Below are positions 33,029 through 41,334 of a DNA stretch of 45,261 nt, one piece after another (the first letter of the stretch is position 1; every line of letters begins with the position of its first letter). Position numbers and translations under genes: made by a program. The stretch spans positions 1 to 45,261 of the forward strand of contig JAJZPQ010000030.1 of assembly GCA_021811085.1 (NCBI GenBank), given 5' to 3'. This DNA comes from Pseudomonadota bacterium (GTDB lineage Bacteria > Pseudomonadota > Gammaproteobacteria > Burkholderiales > SG8-39). The notes beneath the pieces are model-generated. The model ran no database searches, had not been told where the DNA came from, and saw only the letters and a list, made by a program, of their open reading frames with translations.

Positions 33029-33481
33029 TCAGAGGGTTTTAGCAAAATCGAGTACCTCCTGTGCATGACCGGGAACTTTGACGCCGCGCCAGGCGCGCAG
33101 GATGACGCCTTTGCGATCGACCACGAAGCTGCTGCGTTCGATGCCGCGTACCTGCTTGCCGTACATATTCTTCATTTTGATCACCCCGAACAGGTTGCAG
33201 GCCTTCTCTTCGGTATCGGCGAGCAGGTCGAAAGGAAATTCGTGCTTCGCCTTGAAATTTTCATGCGACTTGAGGCTGTCGCGCGAAATGCCGTAGATGC
33301 CGCCGCCGAGTGCGACGAACTGCGGATGCAGGCCGCGAAACTGGAGGCTCTCGGCGGTGCAACCCGGCGTGTTGTCCTTGGGATAGAAGTACAGCACCAG
33401 AAACTTGTCTTTGGCCTGTGACAGCTGGAACGTCTTGCCGCCGGTGCTGGGCAGGGAAAAATCCTCAACTTTCTTTTCCAT
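33029..33481 (-). CDS. bcp: Peroxiredoxin, PrxQ/BCP type
   Basis: 150 residues: LYFYPKDNTPGCTAESLQFRG with peroxidatic C41, SRDSLKSHENFKAKHEFPFDLLAD, and GKQVRGIERSSFVVDRKG. It reduces hydrogen peroxide and organic peroxides with thioredoxin. The resolving cysteine five residues after C41 is a leucine here; the only other cysteine is C95 (EEKACNLFGV). It may therefore work as a 1-Cys enzyme or use C95. It is the first gene before phoH, a pairing common in betaproteobacteria. Confidence 0.92.
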   Translation of the reverse strand: MEKKVEDFSLPSTGGKTFQLSQAKDKFLVLYFYPKDNTPGCTAESLQFRGLHPQFVALGGGIYGISRDSLKSHENFKAKHEFPFDLLADTEEKACNLFGVIKMKNMYGKQVRGIERSSFVVDRKGVILRAWRGVKVPGHAQEVLDFAKTL

Positions 33482-33588
33482 GAATTGTAATGGCCAGTTG
33501 GTGATCGCCCGTGGATATTGTTGTTGAATCGCGCTGGGAACGCAACTTCGATCGTAAGCGCTTCATACAAGGAAGGTTTCCGCCCATT

Positions 33589-34497
33589 TCAAGCGAGGAA
33601 TTCCTTGCCTTGGAGGGCGAGCGTGCCCGATCTTCCGGGAATTTCGCCCATGATCAGCTCATGCCGCGGCAGGTCTTGCGCTTTGAGCGTCGCGTAAATT
33701 TCGCGCGTAGGCACCAGTTCGTAGCCCATGGCCTTCCAGCCCTCAAGCAGCGCTTCGAACACGGGCAGGAGCTTCATGCCCTCGAGCTCGGCGTGCAGGG
33801 TATAGACGTGGCCGCTAGGCGGCGGGTTCTCCGACAGCTTGAGCAGGTGCGCGGCGACATTGCCTGCATCGAGCCCTTCGAGGCCTATCAGTTCGTCCAG
33901 TGTGGGCAGGGTGGTCGGCAGTTGCGGGCAGGCGACGATTTCGCCGCGATAGACCGGCATGAAAGGGCAGCGGCCGCGCGTGTCCGAGCAATAATCGAAA
34001 CCCAGCCGCTGCGTGAGGCGCAGTGCGTGCAGATTCATCTGCCAGCCTGCGGCGCCATGGGTGCGCGCGGCTTCGCCGAAGATTTCCGAAAAGCGCAGGT
34101 AGGCCGCGCCCATCTGCTCGCCGGTCCAGCGTTCGCCGCGCCGCGCGACATGATCCTGCCATTTGACGTGATCCCAGGTGTGGATGCCGACTTCGAATCC
34201 CGCATCGCGGGTGGCGCGCAGCATGTCGGCGCAGCGCTTGCCGATGTCGGGGCCGGGCAGCAGCGTGCCGTAGAGCAGCGTCTTGAGGCCGTAGTGCTCC
34301 AGCACCGAGGTGCGCGACACCTTCTTCATGAAGCCGGGGCGGAACGCGCGCTTGATCGCGCGCCCGGTATGGTCCGGCCCCAGGCTGAACAGGAACGTCG
34401 CACCGGCTGCGTGCTTTTCCAGGACTTCGATCAGCCGCGGCACGCCTTCGCGCGTGCCGCGATAGGTGTCGACGTCGATTTTCAGTGCGAGCTTCAT
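33589..34497 (-). CDS. arnD: ArnD: undecaprenyl-phosphate-Ara4FN deformylase
   Basis: 302 residues of the polysaccharide deacetylase fold. Metal-binding aspartates lie in LKIDVDTYRG and the histidine pair in GIHTWDHVKWQDH; YCSDTRGRCPFMP and HVYTLHAELEGMKLLP are typical of ArnD. It removes the formyl group from undecaprenyl-phosphate-linked 4-formamido-arabinose on the inner membrane. It is the distal arn gene, separated from arnA by 234 bp with two hairpins, one only 14 nt before its ATG. No SD is visible. Confidence 0.93.
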   Translation of the reverse strand: MKLALKIDVDTYRGTREGVPRLIEVLEKHAAGATFLFSLGPDHTGRAIKRAFRPGFMKKVSRTSVLEHYGLKTLLYGTLLPGPDIGKRCADMLRATRDAGFEVGIHTWDHVKWQDHVARRGERWTGEQMGAAYLRFSEIFGEAARTHGAAGWQMNLHALRLTQRLGFDYCSDTRGRCPFMPVYRGEIVACPQLPTTLPTLDELIGLEGLDAGNVAAHLLKLSENPPPSGHVYTLHAELEGMKLLPVFEALLEGWKAMGYELVPTREIYATLKAQDLPRHELIMGEIPGRSGTLALQGKEFLA

Positions 34498-34511
34498 GGG
34501 AGAAGGTGTCT

Positions 34512-34553
34512 AATCGACTTGCGCGGACGGCGGCCCGTCCGCGCAAGTCGATT
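34512..34553 (-). promoter_or_regulatory. 19-bp perfect hairpin directly upstream of arnD
   Basis: AATCGACTTGCGCGGACGG (34512-34530) pairs perfectly with 34535-34553 around a 4-nt loop. On the minus strand it ends 14 nt before the arnD ATG and lacks a T-run. It may be an attenuator, an RNase processing site or a translation block, or a mobile palindrome. Confidence 0.6.
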
Positions 34554-34634
34554 GGGCACGGACGAAAAGCGCATCCGTGTGCAATCGGCGATCTTGTTTG
34601 AGACGCACCCCGAACCTGGTTTGCTTTTATTCAT

Positions 34635-34703
34635 AACCGTGTTTTCTGAATGGATGTGCTTTTCATCCGTTCAGAAAACACGGTTGGCGCGCGTAGCGCG
34701 CAA
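34635..34703 (-). repeat. Palindromic dispersed repeat, complete copy
   Basis: AACCGTGTTTTCTGAA (34635-34650) pairs with 34670-34685, extended inward by a T-G wobble and GGATG/CATCC around a 7-nt loop: a 22-bp hairpin. It is flanked by a small GC palindrome (GCGCG-TA-GCGCGC region, 34688-34701). The reverse complement of 34675-34703 matches 45232-45260 at 28 of 29 positions. It lies 28 nt after the arnA-decarboxylase stop. Confidence 0.75.
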
Positions 34704-34731
34704 TGGCCGCTCTTGGCATATTTGACTTGCT

Positions 34732-35775
34732 TCAATCTACGAGGTGGCGCGCCTCGGCCACATGGCCGCGATAGAAGTCGAAAATATGCTTCATCGCCTG
34801 CTGCATGTTCACCTTCGGCCGCCAGGCGAGGTCCTTGCAGGTGTTGCTGATTTTCGGCACGCGGTTCTGCACGTCCTGGTAGCCCTTGCCGTAATACTGC
34901 GCCGAACTGGTCTTGACCAGTTTCACTTTTTTCGCGTGGCTGCGGTATTCGGGGTACTCGAGCGCGAGTTTCAGCATCATCTCGGCGAGTTCCCTCACCG
35001 AGTAGTTGTTCTTCGGATTGCCGATGTTGTAAATCTGGCCGCTGGCGATGCCGCCTTGATTGTCGATGATCTTGAGCAGGGCATCGATACCGTCGTCGAT
35101 GTAGGTGAAAGCGCGCTTTTGTTTGCCGCCGTCCACCAGTTTGATGTTCTCGCCGCGCACGATATGGCCGAGGAACTGCGTGATCACGCGCGAGCTGCCT
35201 TCCTTGGGGGTGTTGATCGAATCGAGACCCGCCCCGATCCAGTTGAACGGCCGGAACAGCGTGTAATCCAGCCCGTGCTGCATGCCGTAGGCGTGGATCA
35301 CGCGGTCCATCAATTGCTTGGCGCAGGAATAGATCCAGCGCGGCTTGTTGATCGGTCCGAGCACGAGTTCGGAAGACTCCGGATCGAATTCGCCGTCGCG
35401 GCACATGCCGTAGACTTCCGAGGTCGAAGGAAACACCACGCGCTTCTTGAATTTGACCGCCGAGCGGATGATCGGCAGATTGGCCTCGAAGTCGAGTTCG
35501 AACACGCGCAGCGGTTCCTTCACGTAGGTTGCCGGCGTGGCGATCGCCACCAGCGGCAGCACTGTGTCGCACTTGCGCACGTGGTATTCGATCCATTCCT
35601 TGTTGATGGTGATGTCGCCCTCGAAGAAATGGAAGCGCTTTTCGTCCATGAGATCGGAAATGCGCTCGGTCTGCATGTCCATGCCGTAGACCTCCCAGTC
35701 GGTCTTGGCGATGATGCGTTTGGACAGGTGGTGGCCGATGAAGCCGTTGACGCCGAGTATCAGGATTTTTTTCAT
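34732..35775 (-). CDS. arnA: ArnA dehydrogenase/decarboxylase half (UDP-GlcA oxidative decarboxylase)
   Basis: 347 residues, short-chain dehydrogenase fold. NAD motif GVNGFIGHHL, catalytic PSTSEVYG (Ser-Glu as in ArnA), WIYSCAKQ (Tyr-x3-Lys) and FRPFNWIGAGLDSINTPKEG. It oxidises and decarboxylates UDP-glucuronate to UDP-4-keto-pentose. In E. coli this is the C-terminal half of bifunctional ArnA; here it is its own gene, 4 nt after the formyltransferase gene. Confidence 0.92.
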   Translation of the reverse strand: MKKILILGVNGFIGHHLSKRIIAKTDWEVYGMDMQTERISDLMDEKRFHFFEGDITINKEWIEYHVRKCDTVLPLVAIATPATYVKEPLRVFELDFEANLPIIRSAVKFKKRVVFPSTSEVYGMCRDGEFDPESSELVLGPINKPRWIYSCAKQLMDRVIHAYGMQHGLDYTLFRPFNWIGAGLDSINTPKEGSSRVITQFLGHIVRGENIKLVDGGKQKRAFTYIDDGIDALLKIIDNQGGIASGQIYNIGNPKNNYSVRELAEMMLKLALEYPEYRSHAKKVKLVKTSSAQYYGKGYQDVQNRVPKISNTCKDLAWRPKVNMQQAMKHIFDFYRGHVAEARHLVD

Positions 35776-35779
35776 AGGA

Positions 35780-36700
35780 TTATGCGAAAGTGATTTTGTC
35801 TTGAGCCAATGCCGCCGGATCGAGCGTGTTGCCCCGGTCGTCCTTTGCTTCCAGTTCCAGTATGCGCAGCACTTTGCCGTCGCCGCAGTCGGCGAAATAG
35901 GCCCCCGCTTCGAAATATAACCCAGGTGCGCCGCTTCTAGGGTGCCTATTTGGCTCCGGCCGGGTGCGCAGTATGCGCAGCGTCAAGCCGCCGATCTGCG
36001 TAAACGCCCCGGGATAGGGCGGGGCGACGCCGCGCACCAGGTTGTGCACCTCTTCGGCGCTCTTCGTCCAGTCGATGCGGCCGTCCTCGGGTTTGCGCCC
36101 GCCGTAATAGCCGCCCTGGGCGAGATCCTGCGGCCGGATGCGCGCAGTGCCCGCGATCAAGGCGGGCAGCGCGCGCGCAAGCACCCGCTCTGCCGCTTCG
36201 GTGACCTTGGCGAATACCTCGGCTGCAGTATCCTCCGGGCCGATGGGCACGGCCTGCTGCTCGACGATGCCGCCGGCATCGGGCTTGGCCACCATTTCGT
36301 GCAGCGTGGCGCCGGTTTCGCGCTCGCCCTTGATCACCGCCCAGTTGACCGGCACGCGGCCGCGGTATTTCGGCAGCAGGGAGCCGTGCATGTTGTAGGC
36401 GCCGCGCCGCGGCAGCGCGAGCAGTTCCTGGCCGAGCATATTGCGGTAATAAAAGGAGAACAGGAAATCCGGCTGCAGCGCCCGGATTTCGGCAACGACC
36501 GCGGCCGCATTCGGGTCTTCGGGCTTGATCACGCGCAGGGCGTGCCGGCGCGCCAAGGCCTCCACGCTGTCGAACCAGATGTTCTCGCCCGGCTTGTCCT
36601 CGTGCGTGACCACCAGCGCGACCTGCACGCCCTGCGCGAGCAGCACCGACAGGCAGCGCACGCCGACGTTATGGTAGGCAAAGACGACAGCCGAGGTCAT
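35780..36700 (-). CDS. arnA: ArnA formyltransferase half (UDP-Ara4N formyltransferase)
   Basis: 306 residues related to methionyl-tRNA formyltransferase. AVVFAYHNVGVRCL at the start, GYNMHGSLLPKYRGR-like AYNMHGSLLPKYRGRVPVNW (catalytic Asn and His), and TLHEMVAKPDAGGIV (catalytic Asp) are diagnostic. It uses 10-formyltetrahydrofolate to formylate UDP-4-amino-arabinose. It has the C-terminal OB-like domain (GRIDWTKSAEEVHNLVR). The decarboxylase follows after 4 nt. Confidence 0.92.
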   Translation of the reverse strand: MTSAVVFAYHNVGVRCLSVLLAQGVQVALVVTHEDKPGENIWFDSVEALARRHALRVIKPEDPNAAAVVAEIRALQPDFLFSFYYRNMLGQELLALPRRGAYNMHGSLLPKYRGRVPVNWAVIKGERETGATLHEMVAKPDAGGIVEQQAVPIGPEDTAAEVFAKVTEAAERVLARALPALIAGTARIRPQDLAQGGYYGGRKPEDGRIDWTKSAEEVHNLVRGVAPPYPGAFTQIGGLTLRILRTRPEPNRHPRSGAPGLYFEAGAYFADCGDGKVLRILELEAKDDRGNTLDPAALAQDKITFA

Positions 36701-36737
36701 GGATGTTGCAGCGGGTGCAGGCGGAGCAGGGCCGCGT

Positions 36738-37730
36738 TCACTCCGCAGGGCTTTCGCGCCCGGCGGTGGCGGCGCGCGGGCGCGGCGCGGTGTCTTCGGC
36801 GCGCTGTTCCAGCACCGCCTGGATCAGATAGCGCGGCCGCTGGCGCACTTGCTGCGAAATGCGCCCGACGTATTCGCCCAGCAGGCCGATGCCGAACAAG
36901 GCGATGCCAAGCAGGAAAAACACGATGCCGAACAGCGTGAACACGCCTTCGGCTTCCGGGCCGACCAGCAGCCGGCGCACGGCGAGGTAGCCCACGAACA
37001 GGATGGACAGCAGCGAAATCAGCATGCCCGCGAGCGAGTACATCTGCAGCGGCACCAGCGAGAACGCGGTGACCAGGTCGAAATTGAGCCGGATCAGCTT
37101 GTACAGGGAATATTTCGATTCGCCCGCCGCGCGCTCCTCGTGCGCGACTTCGATTTCGACCGGGCGCTGGGCAAAGGTGTAGGCGAGCGCCGGGATATAG
37201 GTGCTGATTTCGCGGCAGCCGTTGATCGCGTCGACGATGTCGCGGCTGTAGGCGCGCAGCATGCAGCCCTGGTCGGTCATTTGTATATGCGTGATGCGCT
37301 CGCGCACCAGGTTCATCGCTTTGGAAGCGAAGCGGCGGAACGCCGTGTCCTGGCGCCGCCGGCGGATGCTGCCGACGTAGTCGTAGCCCTCGTCCATCTT
37401 GGCGATCAGATTGCCGATTTCCTCGGGTGGATTCTGCAGATCGGCGTCGAGCGTGACGACGCGCCGGCCGCGCACTTTTTCGAAGCCGGCCATGATGGCC
37501 ATGTGCTGGCCGAAGTTGCCGTTGAACAGGACCACCCGGGTGACCTCGGGGCGGCGCTGGAATTGTTCTCGCAGCATGGCGGCGGAGCGGTCGCGGCTGC
37601 CGTCGTTGACGAAAATGATCTCGTAGGCAATGCCGAGCGCGTCCAGCGCCGGGTACAGGCGCGCGAACAGCGCAGCCAGCCCCTGCTCTTCGTTGTAGAC
37701 CGGAATGACGACCGAGAGATCGACGTTCAT
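36738..37730 (-). CDS. arnC: ArnC: Ara4FN undecaprenyl-phosphate transferase
   Basis: 330 residues. GT2 domain with LSVVIPVYNEEQGL, FVNDGSRDRS, TLDADLQNPPEE and DQGCMLRAYSRDI, then two C-terminal transmembrane helices (about 235-257 and 268-292) and a basic tail. It moves 4-formamido-arabinose from UDP to undecaprenyl phosphate. The start is 10 nt after the arnB stop. The C-terminal tail (AEDTAPRPRAATAGRES) is not conserved. Confidence 0.93.
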   Translation of the reverse strand: MNVDLSVVIPVYNEEQGLAALFARLYPALDALGIAYEIIFVNDGSRDRSAAMLREQFQRRPEVTRVVLFNGNFGQHMAIMAGFEKVRGRRVVTLDADLQNPPEEIGNLIAKMDEGYDYVGSIRRRRQDTAFRRFASKAMNLVRERITHIQMTDQGCMLRAYSRDIVDAINGCREISTYIPALAYTFAQRPVEIEVAHEERAAGESKYSLYKLIRLNFDLVTAFSLVPLQMYSLAGMLISLLSILFVGYLAVRRLLVGPEAEGVFTLFGIVFFLLGIALFGIGLLGEYVGRISQQVRQRPRYLIQAVLEQRAEDTAPRPRAATAGRESPAE

Positions 37731-37740
37731 TTGCGGACGT

Positions 37741-38865
37741 TCATTTCTTGTTTTCGCGGATGATATCGGCGACCGCCGCGCAGACGCGGTCGACGTCGCT
37801 ATCCGCCATGGCCGGGAACAGCGGCAGCGTCACCGTGGTAGCGCCTATGCGCTCCGCCTGCGGAAAGTCGCCCGGCTTATAGCCGAGTTGGCGGTAGAGC
37901 TTGAACAAGTGCATCGCCGGATAATGCACGCCGACGCCGATGCCGCGCTGATACATGGCCTGAATGAAGCCGCCGCGATCGATGCGCAGGCGCGCAAGCG
38001 GCAGCAGCACCTGGAACATATGCCAGTTGCAGTTGGCGTAATCCGCGAGCGGCAGCTCGCAGCCCGTGTCTTGATCGAAGCGTTCGAAATAGCGCCGCAC
38101 CAGTGCGCGCCGCCTGGCGGTGAACGCCTCCAGGTGCTGCAGCTGGCCCAGGCCTACGCGCGCTGCAACGTCGGTCAAATTGTGCTTGCCGCCTGCGACC
38201 TCCACCTCCTGTCCGCCGTCGGGCAGGCGCACCACGCCTTGCAGGCGCAGCCGCGTGCACAAATCGGTTTCGGCCGCATCGCTCGTCACCAGGCAGCCGC
38301 CCTCGACGGTGGTGACGTTCTTGTTCGCATGAAAGCTGATCGCGACCAGATCGCCGAAGCTGCCGATGCGCCGCCCGCCCCAGCTCGCGCCCATGCTTTG
38401 CGCCGCGTCCTCGATCACGCGCAGCTTGTGCCGGCGCGCGATGTCGTAGAGCCGGTCGCGGTCCACCGGCAGTCCCGCCATGTCCACCGGCAGCAGCGCG
38501 CGCGTCCTGGGGGTGATAGCGGCTTCCATGCGTGCGAGGTCGATGTTGCGCGTCAGGGCATCGACATCGACGAACACCGGCCGTGCGCCCGCGCGCAGCA
38601 CCACGTTGGCCGTGGCCACCCAGGACAGCGGCGTGGTGATGACTTCATCCCCGGGCTGCACGCCGGCGACGCTGAGCGCGATTTCCAGCGCGCCGGTGGC
38701 CGAACTCATCGCGCGCACCGGCCGGCCGCCGAAATACTGCGACAACGCCTGCTCCAGCTGCTTCACGCAGGGGCCGCTGGTGATCCAGCCCGAGCGCAGC
38801 ACTTCGGCCACGCCGGCGATGGTTTCCTCGTCGATCGAGGGGCGGGTGAAAGGCAGGTAGTCCAT
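37741..38865 (-). CDS. arnB: ArnB: UDP-Ara4O aminotransferase
   Basis: 374 residues of the DegT/DnrJ/EryC1 family. MDYLPFTRPSIDEETIAGV at the start, SSATGALEIAL, IEDAAQSMGASW, and PLP lysine K182 in SFHANKNVTTVEGG. It makes UDP-4-amino-arabinose using glutamate. I chose the ATG at 38865, which overlaps the flippase stop by one base (TGATG); a longer frame to 39039 would lie inside that gene. Confidence 0.94.
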   Translation of the reverse strand: MDYLPFTRPSIDEETIAGVAEVLRSGWITSGPCVKQLEQALSQYFGGRPVRAMSSATGALEIALSVAGVQPGDEVITTPLSWVATANVVLRAGARPVFVDVDALTRNIDLARMEAAITPRTRALLPVDMAGLPVDRDRLYDIARRHKLRVIEDAAQSMGASWGGRRIGSFGDLVAISFHANKNVTTVEGGCLVTSDAAETDLCTRLRLQGVVRLPDGGQEVEVAGGKHNLTDVAARVGLGQLQHLEAFTARRRALVRRYFERFDQDTGCELPLADYANCNWHMFQVLLPLARLRIDRGGFIQAMYQRGIGVGVHYPAMHLFKLYRQLGYKPGDFPQAERIGATTVTLPLFPAMADSDVDRVCAAVADIIRENKK

Positions 38866-39236
38866 CAGGAGCGGGCGACGATATACACGCCGATGATAAT
38901 CACGCCGATCCCGACGAGGCGCGTTGCGCTGACCGCCTCGCCGAACAGATACCAGGCCGCCACGGCGTTGAGCACATAGCCTATGGACAGCATGGGATAG
39001 GCGATCGAGACTTCGACCCTCGAGAGGCCCATGATCCACACCACCAGGCTCACCACGTAGCAGGCCATGCCGCCCATGATGTGCGGCTCCAGCGCGAGCT
39101 TCATTCCCACCGGGACGATATTGCCGGCGCTGAAGTCGAAATGTCCGACCGCGTTGGTGCCCGCCTTGAGCAGCAATTGCGCCGTGGCATTGAGGAACAC
39201 GCCCAGCATCAGCAGCGAAAAGCTAACCGCGTTCAT
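38865..39236 (-). CDS. SMR-type flippase subunit (ArnE/ArnF-like)
   Basis: 123 residues with four transmembrane helices. The stretch GMACYVVSLVVWIMGLSRVEVSIAYP is typical of EmrE/ArnE-ArnF-type proteins. In enterobacteria ArnE and ArnF form a heterodimer that flips undecaprenyl-phosphate-Ara4N; here only one gene lies in the operon, so a homodimer is likely. The start overlaps the arnT stop by 4 nt, and the stop overlaps arnB. Confidence 0.85.
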   Translation of the reverse strand: MNAVSFSLLMLGVFLNATAQLLLKAGTNAVGHFDFSAGNIVPVGMKLALEPHIMGGMACYVVSLVVWIMGLSRVEVSIAYPMLSIGYVLNAVAAWYLFGEAVSATRLVGIGVIIIGVYIVARS

Positions 39237-40885
39237 GGCTGCGCCGCCAGGTCGCGGGAAACGATGACGCGGCGCGTATCGCGTGCGACCAGGCGCATCG
39301 GCAGGCCTTGCGCGCGCAAGCGGTCATAGGTTCTGGGCGACATCAGCGCCAGCGCCTCGCGGTCGGCGTTCCAGATCTTCTCGAACAGCGCGAGATCGGG
39401 GATGAATTTTCCGGGTTCCTGCGCAATGCCGAAACCCAGTTCGTCCTTGTACGCCACCATGGTCGTGGTTCGCCGCAGATAGAACTGCAGCGACTGGTCA
39501 TAGGTGTCGACGCTGTAAAAAGGCATGCCGGGCTTCGATTCTTGCTTGATTTTCTGGACGATATAATACGCGGAATTGGCCCGCGACAGACTTTCGTGGC
39601 CGCTCAGCGCAAGCTGCGCGAACACGAGCCCCGCGCCGGCCAACAGCGCCAGCGCCGCAGGCGTGCGGCCGCGCCACGCGAGCCAGGCGCAGCCGACCGC
39701 CCCCGCAATCTGCACCAGAGCCGCCGCGATCAGCCAGTCGGCGTAATCGCGGAACATCTCGACCGGCACTTCGCGGCTGGCGTAGCGCTCGATGCCCGGC
39801 AGCAGCGCGAGCAGGGCCAGGCCCACGAGCGCCGCCGGCAGCGTCTGCCAGGCGAGCGCACGCGCGCCGAGCTGGGTCAGGCGCGCGCCGATCAGCAGGG
39901 CGAGCGCCGGGAAGATCGGCAGGATGTAGGACACCAGCTTGGAATCCGACACCGAAAAGAACACGAACACCAGCGCGGACCACAACAGCAAAAAGCGCCG
40001 CGTCTGGAATTTCTTGTCCGGCTCGCGCTTCCACGCGCGCGCGCAGGCGTCGAACAGAGTGATGGTCCAGGGCAGCATGCCCGCGAGCAGCACCGGAATG
40101 AAATACCAGGGCGGCTGGTAGCGGCCGTGCTGCTTGGTGAGGAAGCGCTCGAAATGTTCGTGGATGAAAAAGAAATGGAAAAACTCCGGGTTGGCACGCG
40201 ACACGGCGACGAACCAGGGCAGGCTCAGCGCGAGCAGCAGCAGGCTGCCCGCGAGCAAGTGCAATCGGCCAAGCAGGCGCCAGTCGCGCTCGATCAGGAC
40301 GTAGAGGAACAGCGCGGTGCCCGGCAGCACCAGGCCGATCAGACCCTTGGACAGCAGGGCCAGGGCCAGCGCAGCCCAGGCGGCGAGCATCCAGCGGCCG
40401 CGCGCGCGCGCATCCGCGCCGTCGTGCTGCGCCAGCAGGAACGCGCATATCGCGGCCGACAGAAAGAAACTCACGCCCATGTCGAGCGTGTTGACGTGGC
40501 CGATCAGCACATAGAGCAGGCTCGAGCCCAGCACCAGCGCCGCGTACCAGCCGGCCGCGGCGCCGAACAGCCGCCGGCCGGTGAAATACACCATGAGCAC
40601 GCCGAGAAATCCGGTGAGCGCGCTCCACAGCCGGGCGGTCCATTGATGCTCGCCGAACAGGGTGTAGGCGACGGCGGTGGCCCAGTATTGCAGCGCCGGT
40701 TTTTCGAAATACTTGATGCCGTTCAGGCGCGGCGTGGTCCAGTCGCCGCTCGCGACCATTTCACGCGGGATTTCGGCGTAGCGCCCTTCGTCCGGGTTGA
40801 CCAGCTTGCGGTATTCGAGGTTGGAGAACCAGACCGCCGCAAAGGCGAGCAGCACCAGCAGCGTGCGCGTGGCGGCGTTCTTCAA
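39233..40885 (-). CDS. arnT: ArnT: lipid A 4-amino-arabinose transferase
   Basis: 550 residues, GT-C fold with about 12 transmembrane helices. The first periplasmic loop carries NPDEGRYAEIPREMV (catalytic Asp/Glu), and KYFEKPALQYW and the loop FFIHEHFERFLTKQHGRYQPPWYF follow; the last about 130 residues form the periplasmic domain (YSVDTYDQSLQFYLRR). It moves Ara4N from undecaprenyl phosphate to lipid A phosphate, lowering negative charge and giving polymyxin resistance. Its start overlaps the Mth938 gene by 4 nt. Confidence 0.92.
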   Translation of the reverse strand: MKNAATRTLLVLLAFAAVWFSNLEYRKLVNPDEGRYAEIPREMVASGDWTTPRLNGIKYFEKPALQYWATAVAYTLFGEHQWTARLWSALTGFLGVLMVYFTGRRLFGAAAGWYAALVLGSSLLYVLIGHVNTLDMGVSFFLSAAICAFLLAQHDGADARARGRWMLAAWAALALALLSKGLIGLVLPGTALFLYVLIERDWRLLGRLHLLAGSLLLLALSLPWFVAVSRANPEFFHFFFIHEHFERFLTKQHGRYQPPWYFIPVLLAGMLPWTITLFDACARAWKREPDKKFQTRRFLLLWSALVFVFFSVSDSKLVSYILPIFPALALLIGARLTQLGARALAWQTLPAALVGLALLALLPGIERYASREVPVEMFRDYADWLIAAALVQIAGAVGCAWLAWRGRTPAALALLAGAGLVFAQLALSGHESLSRANSAYYIVQKIKQESKPGMPFYSVDTYDQSLQFYLRRTTTMVAYKDELGFGIAQEPGKFIPDLALFEKIWNADREALALMSPRTYDRLRAQGLPMRLVARDTRRVIVSRDLAAQP

Positions 40886-41253
40886 CTGAACAGCAGTGCT
40901 GCGGCGACCTTGCGATCCTCCGCCGCCAGAATATTGTAGGTGCGGCAGGCGGCCTGCAGGTCCATGACTTCGAGGCCGATGCGCGCCTCGATCAGCGCGC
41001 GCGTGAGTTCCGGCCGCGGAAAGCGCAGGTGCGCGCCGGTGCCCAGCAGCACGATTTCCGGCGCCAATTCCGCGAGCCGGTCGAAATCGGCGGCCTGCAG
41101 CATATCGAAGCCGGCCGGCTGCCAGTCGGTCAGGATACGGTCGGGCAGCACCACCATGCTGCGTTCGTAGCGCTGGCGGTTGACCATGACATAGCCTTCA
41201 CCGTAGCCGGTGAAGGTATTGATGCCGGAGATTTTGGATAGATGGAGCTTCAA
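40882..41253 (-). CDS. Mth938-domain (DUF498/Xcc1710-like) protein
   Basis: About 123 residues from a TTG at 41253: KLHLSKISGINTFTGYGEGYVMVN, RILTDWQP, LAELAPEIVLLGTGAHLRFP and GLEVMDLQAACRTYNILAAEDRKVAAAL. This is the Mth938 fold, related to mitochondrial NDUFAF3, of unknown bacterial function. A longer frame to an ATG at 41295 would start upstream of a TATAAT and read through an AT-rich promoter, so I reject it. It leads the arn operon, overlapping arnT by 4 nt. Confidence 0.85.
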   Translation of the reverse strand: MKLHLSKISGINTFTGYGEGYVMVNRQRYERSMVVLPDRILTDWQPAGFDMLQAADFDRLAELAPEIVLLGTGAHLRFPRPELTRALIEARIGLEVMDLQAACRTYNILAAEDRKVAAALLFS

Positions 41254-41281
41254 GGCAGAGGCCAAATAGGCTAAAATTATA
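41249..41281. promoter_or_regulatory. Divergent promoter region between the arn operon and alaC
   Basis: The minus strand has a perfect -10 TATAAT (41276-41281) 22 nt before the TTG start of the Mth938 gene, but no clear -35. The plus strand has TTCAAG (41249-41254) and TAAAAT (41272-41277) 17 bp apart, facing alaC. The two overlap, so the promoters may compete. No PmrA-type box is seen here. Confidence 0.45.
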
Positions 41282-41334
41282 AACTTTTTCAGCACTTACC
41301 GCGACTGCCCCGCAACTACATTGCGCCGCACCAT

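Noticed and set aside
39308-40939. 543-residue open frame rich in Arg, Gln and Glu on the plus strand
   Set aside because: Exact antisense of arnT; the mirrored hydrophobic codons give charged residues.
41254-41295. ATG at 41295 as start of the Mth938 gene
   Set aside because: The frame from it reads through an AT-rich TATAAT region, and family homology begins at the TTG 41253.
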